Assembly: GCA_002730675.1 (NCBI GenBank)
Contig: PCAV01000107.1
Coordinates: 5,466 to 12,352, forward strand
Reading direction: 5' to 3'
Length of the DNA: 6,887 bases
Source: Rhodospirillaceae bacterium
GTDB lineage: Bacteria > Pseudomonadota > Alphaproteobacteria > Thalassobaculales > Thalassobaculaceae
The notes under the pieces were generated by a model that saw only the letters and a list, made by a program, of their open reading frames with translations, had not been told where the DNA came from and did no database searches. Both the position numbers and the translations under genes were made by a program. Shown piece after piece: positions 1 to 6,653 of this stretch (position 1 is the first letter of the stretch; each line of letters begins with the position of its first letter).

Positions 1-426
1 ATTGTAGTGGATTTTGGAACAGCCACTACATTTGATGTGGTAGACGCTGATGGTACTTATCGTGGTGGGGTGATAGCACCTGGCATAAACCTTTCACTCG
101 AGGCGTTATACAATGCGGCGGCACGTCTTCCGCGGATTTCTATCTCAGAAACAAAAAATAGTGGTGCTCCGATAAATCTCTTAAATGTAATAGGGAAGTC
201 AACCAAAGCAGCTATGCATTCAGGAATATTTTGGGGTTATATAGGCTTGATCGAAGGCATCGTTAATCGCATTAAAAACGAATTTGCTAAGCCGATGACT
301 GTTATTGGCACAGGGGGCCTTGCAAATATCTTTTATGATGCCACCGATTCTATTGATCATTTAGATGAGGATATAACAAACGCTGGTTTAGTCTTGATAT
401 ATAAAAGAAATCTTCCATGGAAATAG
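1..426 (+). CDS. coaX: Type III pantothenate kinase CoaX, C-terminal part (5' end outside window)
   Basis: Phosphorylates pantothenate with ATP, the first committed step of coenzyme A synthesis in the cytoplasm. The reading frame is open from the first base, and 141 residues plus a TAG stop are visible. Full-length CoaX proteins are about 255-260 aa, so roughly the first 115 residues, with the N-terminal ATP-binding segment, lie upstream. Recognition rests on the family's second-domain signature: the acidic-glycine motif [10 protein letters not shown] at fragment residues 3-12, the substrate-pocket stretch GGVIAPG at 22-28, the GKST..AM.SG.FWGY region at about 65-80, and the VIGTGGLA loop at 101-108. 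The last residues overlap the start of the RNase J gene by 10 bp, pointing to one transcript and possible translational coupling. The first in-frame GTG in the window (position 7) is internal, not a real start. Family assignment is secure. Confidence 0.95.
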   Translation: MVVDFGTATTFDVVDADGTYRGGVIAPGINLSLEALYNAAARLPRISISETKNSGAPINLLNVIGKSTKAAMHSGIFWGYIGLIEGIVNRIKNEFAKPMTVIGTGGLANIFYDATDSIDHLDEDITNAGLVLIYKRNLPWK

Positions 427-2096
427 CGGGCACAAATATAAACGATAATGACCTTATTTTTTTGCCCTTGGGGGGGTCGAATGAAATAGGTATGAACATG
501 AATTTATATCATTTCGCAGGAAAATGGATTATTGTCGATCTGGGCATTTCTTTCGGCGACGACACAATGCCTGGGGTTGATGTTTTAGTTCCTGACCCCA
601 GTTTCATCGAAGAACAGCGAGAAAATCTACTTGGTATAGTAGCGACGCACGGGCACGAAGACCACATAGGCGCAATACCTCATCTTTGGGAAAGGCTTCG
701 CTGTCCAATATTTTCTACCCCTTTTACGGCATCATTAATTAAAAGAAAACTCATAGAAAAGAGAATACTAGACAAGGTTAAGCTTGTAGAAATTAATCCT
801 TCCAGCAAATTCGAACTAGGCCCATTTAAACTAGAACTAATTTCATTAACGCATTCAATTCCCGAACCCAATGGTTTGGTCGTCGAGTGCGGCGAGCAGA
901 TTATTTGGCATACAGGAGATTGGAAGTTAGACCCAAACCCTCAAGTTGGTCAACCTGGAGATATGGAAGCGCTAAAACGCCTTGCCTCTCGCGGTGTTAC
1001 TGCAATGGTGTCGGACTCTACAAACGCGAATATGTCGGGAACAACTGGATCGGAAGGTGTTTTATTAAATAGTTTGGAAACCTTGTTTTCGCAGTTTCGA
1101 AAAAAAATTGGCGTTGCTTGTTTTGCTTCCAACGTAGCAAGGCTTAGGACTATCGCTGTAGCAGCGAAGAAAAATGACCGTCATGTTGCTCTTGTTGGAA
1201 GGTCTCTATGGCGTATGTATGAAGTCGCCAAAGAAAATGGTTATCTATTAGATGTTCCAGATTTTATATCAGAAAGAGATGTTGGTTTTTTGCCAGATGA
1301 TAAAGTTGTGATTATTTGTACAGGCAGCCAAGGCGAGCCGCGAGCGGCGCTCAGTAGAATAGCCGCTGATAGTCACCCCGAAATAAGCCTTGCTAGTGGT
1401 GACGTAGTTATTTTTTCAAGTCGGCAAATACCTGGAAATGAGAAGGCAATAAGCCGGGTTCAAAACAAGTTGCTAGATAGAGGTGTTAAAATAATTACCG
1501 AGCAAGATCATCATGTTCATGTGTCTGGCCATCCTGCTCATGACGATGTCGTTTTCATGTATCAAACTATAAAACCAGATATAGCGATACCCGTACATGG
1601 AGAAAAAAAGCATTTGCGTGCAAATGCTTTGATAGCCAAATCATGCCAAATACCGCAGATTTTAATGCCGGAAAATGGAAATGTCATACGGTTGTGCTCT
1701 GGAAAAGCGGAGGTGATAGCCGATGTGAAGACAGATGCGTTGGTTGTCGATGGAAAGCAATTGACACCACTGACTAGTCAGGTGATTAAAGACCGTAATA
1801 AGCTCTTGCATAACGGGTCAATTTTTTCGTCTATCGTTCTTACTGGTGATGGTTTGTGCGATGGCCCACCGGTCGTTACTTGTCTTGGATTAGGGGCAGG
1901 AACTCAAGTGGTTTTAGATTTACAGTTAGAGGCCTTAATAATCGATGAGATAGAAACTTTATCGTCGGCCGAGCGCTCTATAGATGAAACCATAACAAAA
2001 GCTTGTACGAAGGCCATTAAGAGGTTTTGCCGCGGACAACTAGGTAAAAGCCCTACTATATCAATCCATATTATTAGAACAGACCTTGGGGTGTAA
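417..2096 (+). CDS. rnj: Ribonuclease J (metallo-beta-lactamase / beta-CASP RNase)
   Basis: Zinc-dependent 5'-3' exo- and endoribonuclease used in mRNA decay and RNA maturation. The 559-aa length is normal for bacterial RNase J. The N-terminal metallo-beta-lactamase domain carries the metal motif THGHEDH (H78, H80, D82, H83), then H146 in LTHSIPE, D168 in HTGDWKLD and the SDSTNA segment at 199-204. The beta-CASP domain follows (about 205-370), with CTGSQGEP at 301-308. The domain then returns to HVHVSGH at 366-372 and PVHGE at 392-396, where H394 should complete the metal site. The remainder is the C-terminal region used for dimerisation in characterised homologues. All expected catalytic residues are present. 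The ATG start lies inside coaX; the residues that follow ([19 protein letters not shown]) match the conserved RNase J N-terminus, supporting it although no strong Shine-Dalgarno is visible. The coaX-rnj-mce order is typical of Alphaproteobacteria. Confidence 0.96.
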   Translation: MEIAGTNINDNDLIFLPLGGSNEIGMNMNLYHFAGKWIIVDLGISFGDDTMPGVDVLVPDPSFIEEQRENLLGIVATHGHEDHIGAIPHLWERLRCPIFSTPFTASLIKRKLIEKRILDKVKLVEINPSSKFELGPFKLELISLTHSIPEPNGLVVECGEQIIWHTGDWKLDPNPQVGQPGDMEALKRLASRGVTAMVSDSTNANMSGTTGSEGVLLNSLETLFSQFRKKIGVACFASNVARLRTIAVAAKKNDRHVALVGRSLWRMYEVAKENGYLLDVPDFISERDVGFLPDDKVVIICTGSQGEPRAALSRIAADSHPEISLASGDVVIFSSRQIPGNEKAISRVQNKLLDRGVKIITEQDHHVHVSGHPAHDDVVFMYQTIKPDIAIPVHGEKKHLRANALIAKSCQIPQILMPENGNVIRLCSGKAEVIADVKTDALVVDGKQLTPLTSQVIKDRNKLLHNGSIFSSIVLTGDGLCDGPPVVTCLGLGAGTQVVLDLQLEALIIDEIETLSSAERSIDETITKACTKAIKRFCRGQLGKSPTISIHIIRTDLGV

Positions 2097-2097
2097 G

Positions 2098-2502
2098 ATG
2101 ATTGGATGTCTTAATCACGTTGCAATAGTGGTACCTGACCTTAGGGAAGCAGCATTAAAATATCAGCAGACGCTGGGAGCAGAAGTTAGTGAACAGCAAG
2201 AACTGGTCGACCACGGTGTAATATTGGTATTTGTTCAATTAGCAAATACAAAAATAGAACTACTACATCCTCTCGGTGCTAATTCACCGATCAGCCTATT
2301 CCTAGAGAGAAACCCGGCTGGAGGAATACACCATGTTTGTTATGAGGTCGATAATATTTATGAGGCTGCAAATGTTTTACAGGAGATGGGGGCAAAAATT
2401 CTAGGTGACGGGGAACCAAAAATCGGGGCGCACGGGAAGCCAGTTCTATTTTTACATCCAAAAGAATTTTTTGGAACTCTTATAGAATTAGAGCAGAAGT
2501 AG
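2098..2502 (+). CDS. mce: Methylmalonyl-CoA epimerase
   Basis: Interconverts (S)- and (R)-methylmalonyl-CoA, linking propionyl-CoA carboxylation to the B12-dependent mutase and succinyl-CoA. The 134-aa product is a vicinal-oxygen-chelate (glyoxalase-fold) protein with two betaalphabetabetabeta repeats. Visible signatures are NHVAIVV with H7, the IELLHPLG segment at 53-60 (E54), GGIHHVCYEVDNI at 75-87 with a metal histidine (H78 or H79), KIGAHGKPV at 108-116, and the C-terminal LIELEQ with the likely metal/base glutamate E130. The segment KIGAHGKPVLFLHPK is characteristic of methylmalonyl-CoA epimerases rather than other VOC enzymes. I chose the ATG one base after the RNase J stop; a TTG 12 bp upstream would only add four residues and overlap rnj. 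A G-rich run (2088-2091) can act as its ribosome binding site. Translation is probably coupled to rnj. Confidence 0.95.
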   Translation: MIGCLNHVAIVVPDLREAALKYQQTLGAEVSEQQELVDHGVILVFVQLANTKIELLHPLGANSPISLFLERNPAGGIHHVCYEVDNIYEAANVLQEMGAKILGDGEPKIGAHGKPVLFLHPKEFFGTLIELEQK

Positions 2503-2510
2503 AACTCAAC

Positions 2511-2759
2511 ATGGAAATTGCATCCGGCATAGTTGTGTATGTGCTGTTGTGGTGGTGGATATTCCTTATGTCGTTACCATTTGGTGTTAATCGTCAAACT
2601 GACGGCGCCGCCGGGCATGATACAGGAGCACCCAAAAGACCCTTAATAGCTACCAAGGTAATAATAACTTCGATATTGGCACTAGTTTTTTGGCTATTAG
2701 CCTACTTGATAATCGATTCTGATTTGATTTCTTTCCGCGAAATGTCTAAAACCCTTTAA
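2511..2759 (+). CDS. DUF1467 family small membrane protein
   Basis: An 82-aa protein of unknown function. Two hydrophobic segments are clear: about residues 6-24 (rich in Trp and Leu, followed by SLPFGV) and about 48-69. They flank a short polar loop containing GHDTGAPKRP at 35-44. That arrangement, with the proline/GAP loop ahead of the second helix, is the pattern of the DUF1467 family, which in Alphaproteobacteria commonly sits directly after mce. It begins 8 bp after the mce stop without an obvious ribosome binding site, so it is very likely the last gene of the coaX-rnj-mce transcript in this window. It should be an inner-membrane protein; orientation is not determinable. No catalytic motif is seen. 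Only 14 bp separate its stop from the stop of the convergent gcdH. Confidence 0.85.
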   Translation: MEIASGIVVYVLLWWWIFLMSLPFGVNRQTDGAAGHDTGAPKRPLIATKVIITSILALVFWLLAYLIIDSDLISFREMSKTL

Positions 2760-2773
2760 ACAAGAACCGATAA

Positions 2774-4003
2774 TCAGACGCCTGTGAATGCCTGTAGTCC
2801 GGTTTGTGATCTGCCAAGTATGAGAGCATGAATATCGTGCGTGCCCTCGTACGTATTCACTGCCTCTAAATTCATAACGTGCCGGATTACTCCGTACTCA
2901 TCCGAGACCCCGTTGCCGCCGTGCATGTCACGAGATGTTCTCGCTATGTCGAGTGCCTTGCCACAAGAGTTTCGTTTGGCTAAAGAAATCGCTTCCGGGG
3001 CGCCTTTACCATCATCCAGCAGCTGGCCTAACCTTAAGCATGCCTGCAGTCCTATCGATATTTCGGTCTGCATGTCGGCCAACTTTTTCTGCACCAATTG
3101 ATTAGAAGCTAGCGGGCGGCCAAATTGTTTTCTATTCATTGTGTAGTCGAGCGCTTGGTGCCAACAGTACTCAGCTGCTCCTAATGCTCCCCAAGCGATA
3201 CCATATCTTGCTTTGTTGAGACATCCGAAAGGACCAGATAAGCCGCTCACGTTTGGTAAAAGGTTTTCTTCCGGAACTTCAACATCTTCCATTACAATTT
3301 CACCAGTGATAGATGCCCTCAGCGAAAATTTCCCCTCTATTTTTGGGGCTGATAGTCCTTTCATTCCCTTTTCTAGTATAAAGCCACGTATTACATCATC
3401 CTCAGTTTTCGCCCAAATCACAAAAACGTCGGCTATTGGCGAGTTGCTTATCCACATTTTGGAACCATTTAAAACGTAGCCCCCTTGCGCCTTTCTCGCT
3501 CGCGTCCTCAAACCTCCCGCGTCGGAACCATGGTCTGGTTCCGTTAAACCAAAGCAACCTACCAACTCGCCCGTTGCCAATTTTGGCAAGTATTTTTGTC
3601 TCTGTATTTCGTTGCCGTATGCCCAGATTGGGTGCATCACCAAACTAGATTGAACACTCATAGCAGAACGGTAACCACTATCAACGCGCTCTACTTCCCT
3701 CGCTACTAGGCCATAACAGACGTGGTTTACGCCTGGGCACCCATACCCATCGATAGTCGATCCAAGGAAACCTAATTCTCCCATTTCGTTCATTATTTCT
3801 CGGTCAAATCTTTCCTCTCTAAAGGCGCTTTGAACTCGAGGCATTAGCTTTTCTTGACAATATGCTTTTGCGGCTTCGGAAACCAGTCTCTCATCTTCTG
3901 TCAGTTGCTCATTTAAAAGGAAAGGATCGCTCCAATTAAAATCAACTCTTCTTTGCGCGCCAGGCTTGCTAATCTCGATTTCATCTAAGGAAGCGATGCT
4001 CAT
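2774..4003 (-). CDS. gcdH: Glutaryl-CoA dehydrogenase (acyl-CoA dehydrogenase family)
   Basis: FAD enzyme that oxidises and decarboxylates glutaryl-CoA to crotonyl-CoA, passing electrons to electron-transfer flavoprotein, in lysine, hydroxylysine and tryptophan breakdown. The 409-aa product has the full three-part acyl-CoA dehydrogenase fold. Specific features are [16 protein letters not shown] at 111-126, whose R112 corresponds to the substrate-carboxylate arginine of GCDH; the flavin loop [13 protein letters not shown] at 149-161; KMWISN at 182-187; the [10 protein letters not shown] helix at 290-299; RDMHGGNG at 358-365; and [16 protein letters not shown] at 383-398, with E386 as catalytic base. 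The last motif separates GCDH from short-chain acyl-CoA dehydrogenases. The ATG at 4003 is chosen because GGAG (4010-4013) lies six bases upstream; a GTG at 4024 would add seven residues but has no comparable site. The gene is divergent from the 64-aa hypothetical gene and convergent with DUF1467. Confidence 0.95.
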   Translation of the reverse strand: MSIASLDEIEISKPGAQRRVDFNWSDPFLLNEQLTEDERLVSEAAKAYCQEKLMPRVQSAFREERFDREIMNEMGELGFLGSTIDGYGCPGVNHVCYGLVAREVERVDSGYRSAMSVQSSLVMHPIWAYGNEIQRQKYLPKLATGELVGCFGLTEPDHGSDAGGLRTRARKAQGGYVLNGSKMWISNSPIADVFVIWAKTEDDVIRGFILEKGMKGLSAPKIEGKFSLRASITGEIVMEDVEVPEENLLPNVSGLSGPFGCLNKARYGIAWGALGAAEYCWHQALDYTMNRKQFGRPLASNQLVQKKLADMQTEISIGLQACLRLGQLLDDGKGAPEAISLAKRNSCGKALDIARTSRDMHGGNGVSDEYGVIRHVMNLEAVNTYEGTHDIHALILGRSQTGLQAFTGV

Positions 4004-4009
4004 TTTTTT

Positions 4010-4013
4010 CTCC
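4010..4013 (-). promoter_or_regulatory. Ribosome binding site of gcdH
   Basis: On the - strand GGAG is followed by six A residues and then the ATG at 4003-4001. This is ideal Shine-Dalgarno spacing and decides the ATG at 4003 over the upstream in-frame GTG at 4024. Confidence 0.7.
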
Positions 4014-4248
4014 AATTCAAACACTACACTTTTTAACTGACTCTATTTTATGATCATATACCCCAAACTAAAAAGATCAACGTGCTATCGGTTGACTAGT
4101 GGCTGAAAGGGATCCTAAAACCAAGTTATTGTTTTGAATTAATTTGTTTTTACTAACTATTCAAGGATCAAAAGAAAAAAAACAGTGATGCCTGTAATTA
4201 TTTTGAAAAGTGGCCTTGTGTTGGAAAACTTCGCTTGGAGCGATACCG
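4014..4248. other. Divergent intergenic region gcdH / conserved hypothetical
   Basis: AT-rich gap between two genes read outward. It contains the gcdH promoter candidate. For the rightward gene I see no convincing -35/-10 pair, only AT-rich stretches around 4130-4200, and the Shine-Dalgarno GGAG at 4237-4240. No RNA gene, long repeat or terminator is recognisable. Confidence 0.5.
4053..4080 (-). promoter_or_regulatory. Predicted sigma-70-type promoter of gcdH
   Basis: On the - strand TTGATC (4080-4075) is separated by 16 bases from TATGAT (4058-4053), matching the -35 and -10 consensus at four and five of six positions. Transcription would start near 4046, giving a leader of about 43 nt before the gcdH ATG at 4003. 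This rests on consensus matching only. The TGATCA palindrome at 4051-4056 overlaps the -10 box and could be incidental. Confidence 0.45.
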
Positions 4249-4443
4249 ATGACCTCGCTGGATAAAAGAGTAATTATCGAGTTCGTAAAGGTTGGTGCAT
4301 ATGTGAAAGTGAGTGCTATTGATCCTACAACGAGGGTTGAAGTTTCGATCGTTGGCGATCCGTCAATGTCGCAAGCAACGCTTGAGCGAACGGCTGTACA
4401 GAAACTCAAGTATGTTCTGAATAAACCGAAGCAGGAAAATTAA
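4249..4443 (+). CDS. Conserved hypothetical protein (DUF6898-like), 64 aa
   Basis: A 64-aa soluble protein of unknown function. The sequence runs from a short N-terminus into VIIEFVKVGAYVKVSAIDP, then TRVEVSIVGDPSM, then a predicted helix (about residues 41-60, LERTAVQKLKYVLNK). This beta-rich start plus C-terminal helix, with the phrases EF.+VG..VKV.AIDP and EVSIVG, resembles short alphaproteobacterial proteins that I associate with DUF6898; that label is from memory. The frame is open from a GTG at 4210, but the ATG at 4249 is preferred because GGAG (4237-4240) sits eight bases upstream and the conserved part begins just after it. The overlapping - strand frame (4161-4409) is a shadow. It converges with mucR, 12 bp between stops. 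No promoter was identified with confidence. Confidence 0.75.
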   Translation: MTSLDKRVIIEFVKVGAYVKVSAIDPTTRVEVSIVGDPSMSQATLERTAVQKLKYVLNKPKQEN

Positions 4444-4455
4444 AGAAACAGTCAA

Positions 4456-4920
4456 TTATTTTAACTTTTGAGAGGGTAAATTCTGACCGGGAGCACTTTT
4501 CCCTAAGCCTATCTTTTTCGCAAACGCTGAACGCTGAGCGGCATACCCTGGCGCAACCATAGGATAATCAGAGGGAAGATTCCATTTAGCCCGATATTCC
4601 TCCGGGCTTAAGTTATAGGCCGTCCTTAGGTGCCTCTTGAGCATTTTCAATTGTTTGCCATCCTCTAAGCAAACTAGGTGTTTATCAGTTATTGACTTTC
4701 TGATAGACACGGCCGGCTTTAATTGTTGAGTTTCTTTGGTTTTTTCATTCGAATGGAGTTTGCTTAGCGATGTGTGTATTAGGTGCATAAAACCAGGAAC
4801 TTCTGATGTAGGCAAAGAATTGTTGTTCAAATAAGACATGGTCACGTCAACAGTTAAACGAAGTATTTCGTTTGAGTCGACGGGAACGTTCTCGTTTTCT
4901 TTTGGCATCTCAAATTCCAT
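4456..4920 (-). CDS. mucR: MucR/Ros family transcriptional regulator
   Basis: DNA-binding protein of the Ros/MucR family, which in rhizobia, Brucella and Caulobacter controls surface polysaccharide, motility, virulence or cell-cycle genes by binding AT-rich DNA. The 154-aa product has the usual N-terminal part, here with LRLTVDVTMSYLNNNSLP at about 20-37, then a linker, then the prokaryotic zinc-finger-like DNA-binding domain at about 81-137: HLVCLEDGKQLKMLKRHLRT, SPEEYRAKWNLPSDYPMVAP and YAAQRSAFAKKIGLG. The family is unmistakable, but the metal site is incomplete: C84 and H97 remain, while the second Cys is D87 and the last His positions are A101/Y102. I used the first ATG (4920); a second ATG at 4908 (M5) is nearly as plausible because neither has a strong Shine-Dalgarno. 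Regulatory targets cannot be read from this window. The paralogue-level symbol is uncertain. Confidence 0.93.
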   Translation of the reverse strand: MEFEMPKENENVPVDSNEILRLTVDVTMSYLNNNSLPTSEVPGFMHLIHTSLSKLHSNEKTKETQQLKPAVSIRKSITDKHLVCLEDGKQLKMLKRHLRTAYNLSPEEYRAKWNLPSDYPMVAPGYAAQRSAFAKKIGLGKSAPGQNLPSQKLK

Positions 4921-4940
4921 CGCTAGAGCAGAAAAATAAA

Positions 4941-4970
4941 ATTAGAAACAGGGTTGCATCAATAAGTCAA
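4941..4970 (-). promoter_or_regulatory. Predicted sigma-70-type promoter of mucR
   Basis: On the - strand TTGACT (4970-4965) and TCTAAT (4946-4941) are 18 bases apart, each five of six to consensus. Start of transcription would be near 4934, leaving only about 14 nt before the ATG at 4920 or 26 nt before that at 4908. Upstream lie AT-rich repeats of GAAACT/AGTTTC that could be binding sites for an autoregulating MucR; that is inference. Confidence 0.45.
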
Positions 4971-5178
4971 ACATATTTCTGAAACTAAAAAAGTTTTATT
5001 GCTTACATCAAATTTGTTTATTCAGTTTCGTCTCAGAGTTATCCTTAAGTGGTCTCAGCTTCCTGCAGAAATGATTGGGTTGTATCGAACTGGAGTTGGA
5101 GATAACTTGTGCAATTGTATTCCCTTAAAAAATTGTGTTGAGATCGTAATCCGAATTAGATAAAAACCCTCGGCTAGC

Positions 5179-5206
5179 TTGATTTACAGTGGCATAAAGA
5201 TATATT
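5179..5206 (+). promoter_or_regulatory. Predicted sigma-70-type promoter of glyA-nrdR
   Basis: TTGATT (5179-5184) and TATATT (5201-5206) with a 16-base spacer match the -35 at four and the -10 at five of six positions. Transcription would begin around 5213, giving a leader of about 60-110 nt depending on which glyA ATG is used. The start would fall in or beside the repeat element at 5208-5255. Confidence 0.45.
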
Positions 5207-5207
5207 G

Positions 5208-5246
5208 AAGTCGAAACCCGACCCTGCCGATGAAGCGTAAGTCGAA
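5208..5246 (+). repeat. Direct repeat AAGTCGAA, two copies 31 bp apart
   Basis: Exact 8-base copies at 5208-5215 and 5239-5246. Each directly precedes, or comes within a base or two of, one arm of the inverted repeat at 5217-5224 / 5248-5255. The 31-bp period is close to three helical turns, and the first copy lies across the predicted glyA transcription start, which would suit a repressor operator. Chance cannot be excluded for repeats this short. Confidence 0.45.
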
Positions 5247-5255
5247 CGGGTTGGG
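5217..5255 (+). promoter_or_regulatory. Predicted 8-bp hairpin in the glyA leader
   Basis: CCCGACCC (5217-5224) can pair with GGGTTGGG (5248-5255): six G-C pairs, one A-U and one G-U, with a 23-nt loop. It would lie at the extreme 5' end of the transcript from the predicted promoter. No U tract follows, so it is not an intrinsic terminator. An alternative is AACCCG (5215-5220) with CGGGTT (5247-5252) plus a crossing pairing of CTGCC (5224-5228) with GGCAG (5255-5259), a pseudoknot whose two-base linker makes it strained. No match to a riboswitch class that I know. Confidence 0.4.
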
Positions 5256-5320
5256 GCAGAGTAAATCTTCTATCCATGGTACGCGGTAGCTTTACCCTTG
5301 TAAGAAACGATAAAAGCCAA

Positions 5321-6601
5321 ATGAAACAAGAATTAGATTATAACTTTTTTTCTTCATCTCTGTCTAAGATTGATCCACTAATCTCCAGTGCTATTACATC
5401 AGAGTTGCAACGACAGAAAGATCAAATTGAACTGATCGCATCGGAAAATATTGTTTCCCAGGCGGTTTTAGAGGCGCAAGGGTCGGTGCTTACAAATAAA
5501 TATGCAGAAGGATATCCAGAGCGCCGTTATTATGGAGGGTGCGAATTTGTTGATAAAGCCGAAGAATTAGCGATAGCACGGGCGAAAGATCTATTCGATT
5601 GCAAATATGTCAATGTACAACCACATTCTGGAGCACAAGCAAATCAGACAGTTTTTTTATCCCTTCTGGAACCAGGTGATACGATATTGGGTATGTCGTT
5701 AGCTGCCGGAGGCCACTTAACGCATGGAGCTAAACCTAACCAATCTGGTAAGTGGTTCAATGCTGTACAATATGGTGTCAAAAGCGAGAACTCATTGATA
5801 GACTTTGACGAAGTTGAAGCTTTAGCAAAGTTACATAAACCAAAATTAATCATTGCGGGTGGATCAGCGTACGCTAGAGTCATTGATTTCAAGCGTTTTC
5901 GTGAAATTTCGGATGAGGTCGGGGCATATTTGCTCGTTGACATGGCTCACTTTTCTGGTCTGGTTGCAGGCGGTGTTTATCCCAATCCAGTGCATTTTGC
6001 AGATGTCGTTACCTCGACAACGCATAAGACCTTGAGAGGGCCACGAGGTGGAATTGTGTTAACAAATGACGAAAATTTATCAAAAAAAATCAATTCGGCA
6101 CTTTTCCCTGGACTTCAAGGAGGGCCCTTGATGCACGTTATAGCAGCAAAAGCGGTTGCATTTGGTGAAGCACAACATCCATCATTTAAAAATTATGTGT
6201 CAAAGGTGGTTGCCAACGCCGCCGCGCTCTCAAATGGTTTAAAGTCAAGAGGTATTAATATCGTTTCGGACGGTACAGATACCCATTTGATACTTCTAGA
6301 TTTGCGTAATCTTTGTATTACAGGGTTAACAGCTGAAACTGCTTTGGAGTCCGTTGGTATAACTTGCAATAAAAACGGCGTTCCATTTGACCCTGAAAAG
6401 CCAGCGATTACCTCTGGAATTAGGTTAGGCACTCCAGCCGCCACAACGCGTGGGTTCGGCCTGCAGGAATTTGAAAGAGTTGCTAACTTGATTGCGGACG
6501 TCTTGCATGAACACAGCGAACAAAATGCGCTGAGTGGGGAGTTCAAGCAAAAAGTGCGTAATGAAGTTCACTCCTTGTGCCAACAATTCCCTATCTATTA
6601 A
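5321..6601 (+). CDS. glyA: Serine hydroxymethyltransferase
   Basis: PLP enzyme that moves the hydroxymethyl carbon of serine to tetrahydrofolate, giving glycine and 5,10-methylene-THF for thymidylate, purine and methionine synthesis; cytosolic. With this start the product is 426 aa, normal for bacterial GlyA. Signatures are [10 protein letters not shown] at 37-46, [16 protein letters not shown] at 58-73, HSGAQAN at 102-108, [10 protein letters not shown] at 127-136, LVDMAHFSG at 205-213 (D207 contacts the PLP ring), [14 protein letters not shown] at 231-244 with the PLP lysine K236, and SGIRLGTPA at 365-373, where R368 binds the substrate carboxylate. An in-frame ATG at 5276 would add 15 residues that do not look like the family's N-terminus; neither start has a good Shine-Dalgarno, so the choice is by family length. 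nrdR follows after 52 bp on the same strand, an order usual in Alphaproteobacteria. Confidence 0.96.
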   Translation: MKQELDYNFFSSSLSKIDPLISSAITSELQRQKDQIELIASENIVSQAVLEAQGSVLTNKYAEGYPERRYYGGCEFVDKAEELAIARAKDLFDCKYVNVQPHSGAQANQTVFLSLLEPGDTILGMSLAAGGHLTHGAKPNQSGKWFNAVQYGVKSENSLIDFDEVEALAKLHKPKLIIAGGSAYARVIDFKRFREISDEVGAYLLVDMAHFSGLVAGGVYPNPVHFADVVTSTTHKTLRGPRGGIVLTNDENLSKKINSALFPGLQGGPLMHVIAAKAVAFGEAQHPSFKNYVSKVVANAAALSNGLKSRGINIVSDGTDTHLILLDLRNLCITGLTAETALESVGITCNKNGVPFDPEKPAITSGIRLGTPAATTRGFGLQEFERVANLIADVLHEHSEQNALSGEFKQKVRNEVHSLCQQFPIY

Positions 6602-6615
6602 ATGACAGAGCGAAT

Positions 6616-6638
6616 TTTTTCTTTATTATAAAGAAAAA
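6616..6638. repeat. AT-rich perfect inverted repeat between glyA and nrdR
   Basis: TTTTTCTTTA (6616-6625) and TAAAGAAAAA (6629-6638) are exact inverted copies around a 3-base centre. Nine or ten of the pairs are A-T, so as an RNA hairpin it is weak and it lacks the G-C stem of a standard terminator, although an intrinsic-terminator-like or processing role between the genes is possible. It does not resemble the NrdR box as I know it. Confidence 0.5.
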
Positions 6639-6643
6639 CAGAA

Positions 6644-6648
6644 AGGAG
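6644..6648 (+). promoter_or_regulatory. Ribosome binding site of nrdR
   Basis: AGGAG five bases before the ATG at 6654, the strongest Shine-Dalgarno on the + strand in this window. It fixes the nrdR start. Confidence 0.75.
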
Positions 6649-6653
6649 AAGAG

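Larger units (their letters stand above)
4921..5320. other. Divergent intergenic region mucR / glyA
   Basis: About 400 bp with no supported gene. The left end holds the mucR promoter and an AT-rich tract in which GAAACT at 4981-4986 is repeated inverted as AGTTT at 4992-4996 and AGTTTC near 5023-5028. The middle (about 5030-5165) shows nothing recognisable apart from a 30-codon open frame at 5071-5163 with no ribosome binding site. The right end holds the glyA promoter candidate and a compound direct/inverted repeat. No tRNA or known riboswitch was recognised by eye. Confidence 0.5.

Noticed and set aside
680..1132. Short frames on both strands inside rnj
   Set aside because: They overlap the conserved metallo-beta-lactamase/beta-CASP coding frame and show no independent signals.
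2841..3648. Three + strand frames inside gcdH
   Set aside because: Antisense to the fully conserved glutaryl-CoA dehydrogenase frame; cysteine/serine/proline-rich noise.
4161..4409. 82-aa frame on the - strand over the 64-aa gene
   Set aside because: Lies antisense to a gene with a good ribosome binding site and family-like sequence; it has no recognisable features of its own.
5071..5163. A 30-codon open frame starting ATG in the mucR-glyA gap
   Set aside because: No Shine-Dalgarno, no recognisable motif, and such a short frame is expected by chance in AT-rich DNA.
5160..5320. A known riboswitch (glycine, ZTP or THF type) ahead of glyA
   Set aside because: These classes can control glyA or folate genes, but I could not find their conserved core sequences; only an uncharacterised hairpin/repeat is visible.
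5644..6546. Open frames antisense to or out of frame within glyA
   Set aside because: Shadows of the strongly conserved GlyA coding frame.
6602..6631. Nine-codon frame directly after the glyA stop
   Set aside because: Too short, no ribosome binding site, and it runs into the AT-rich palindrome.
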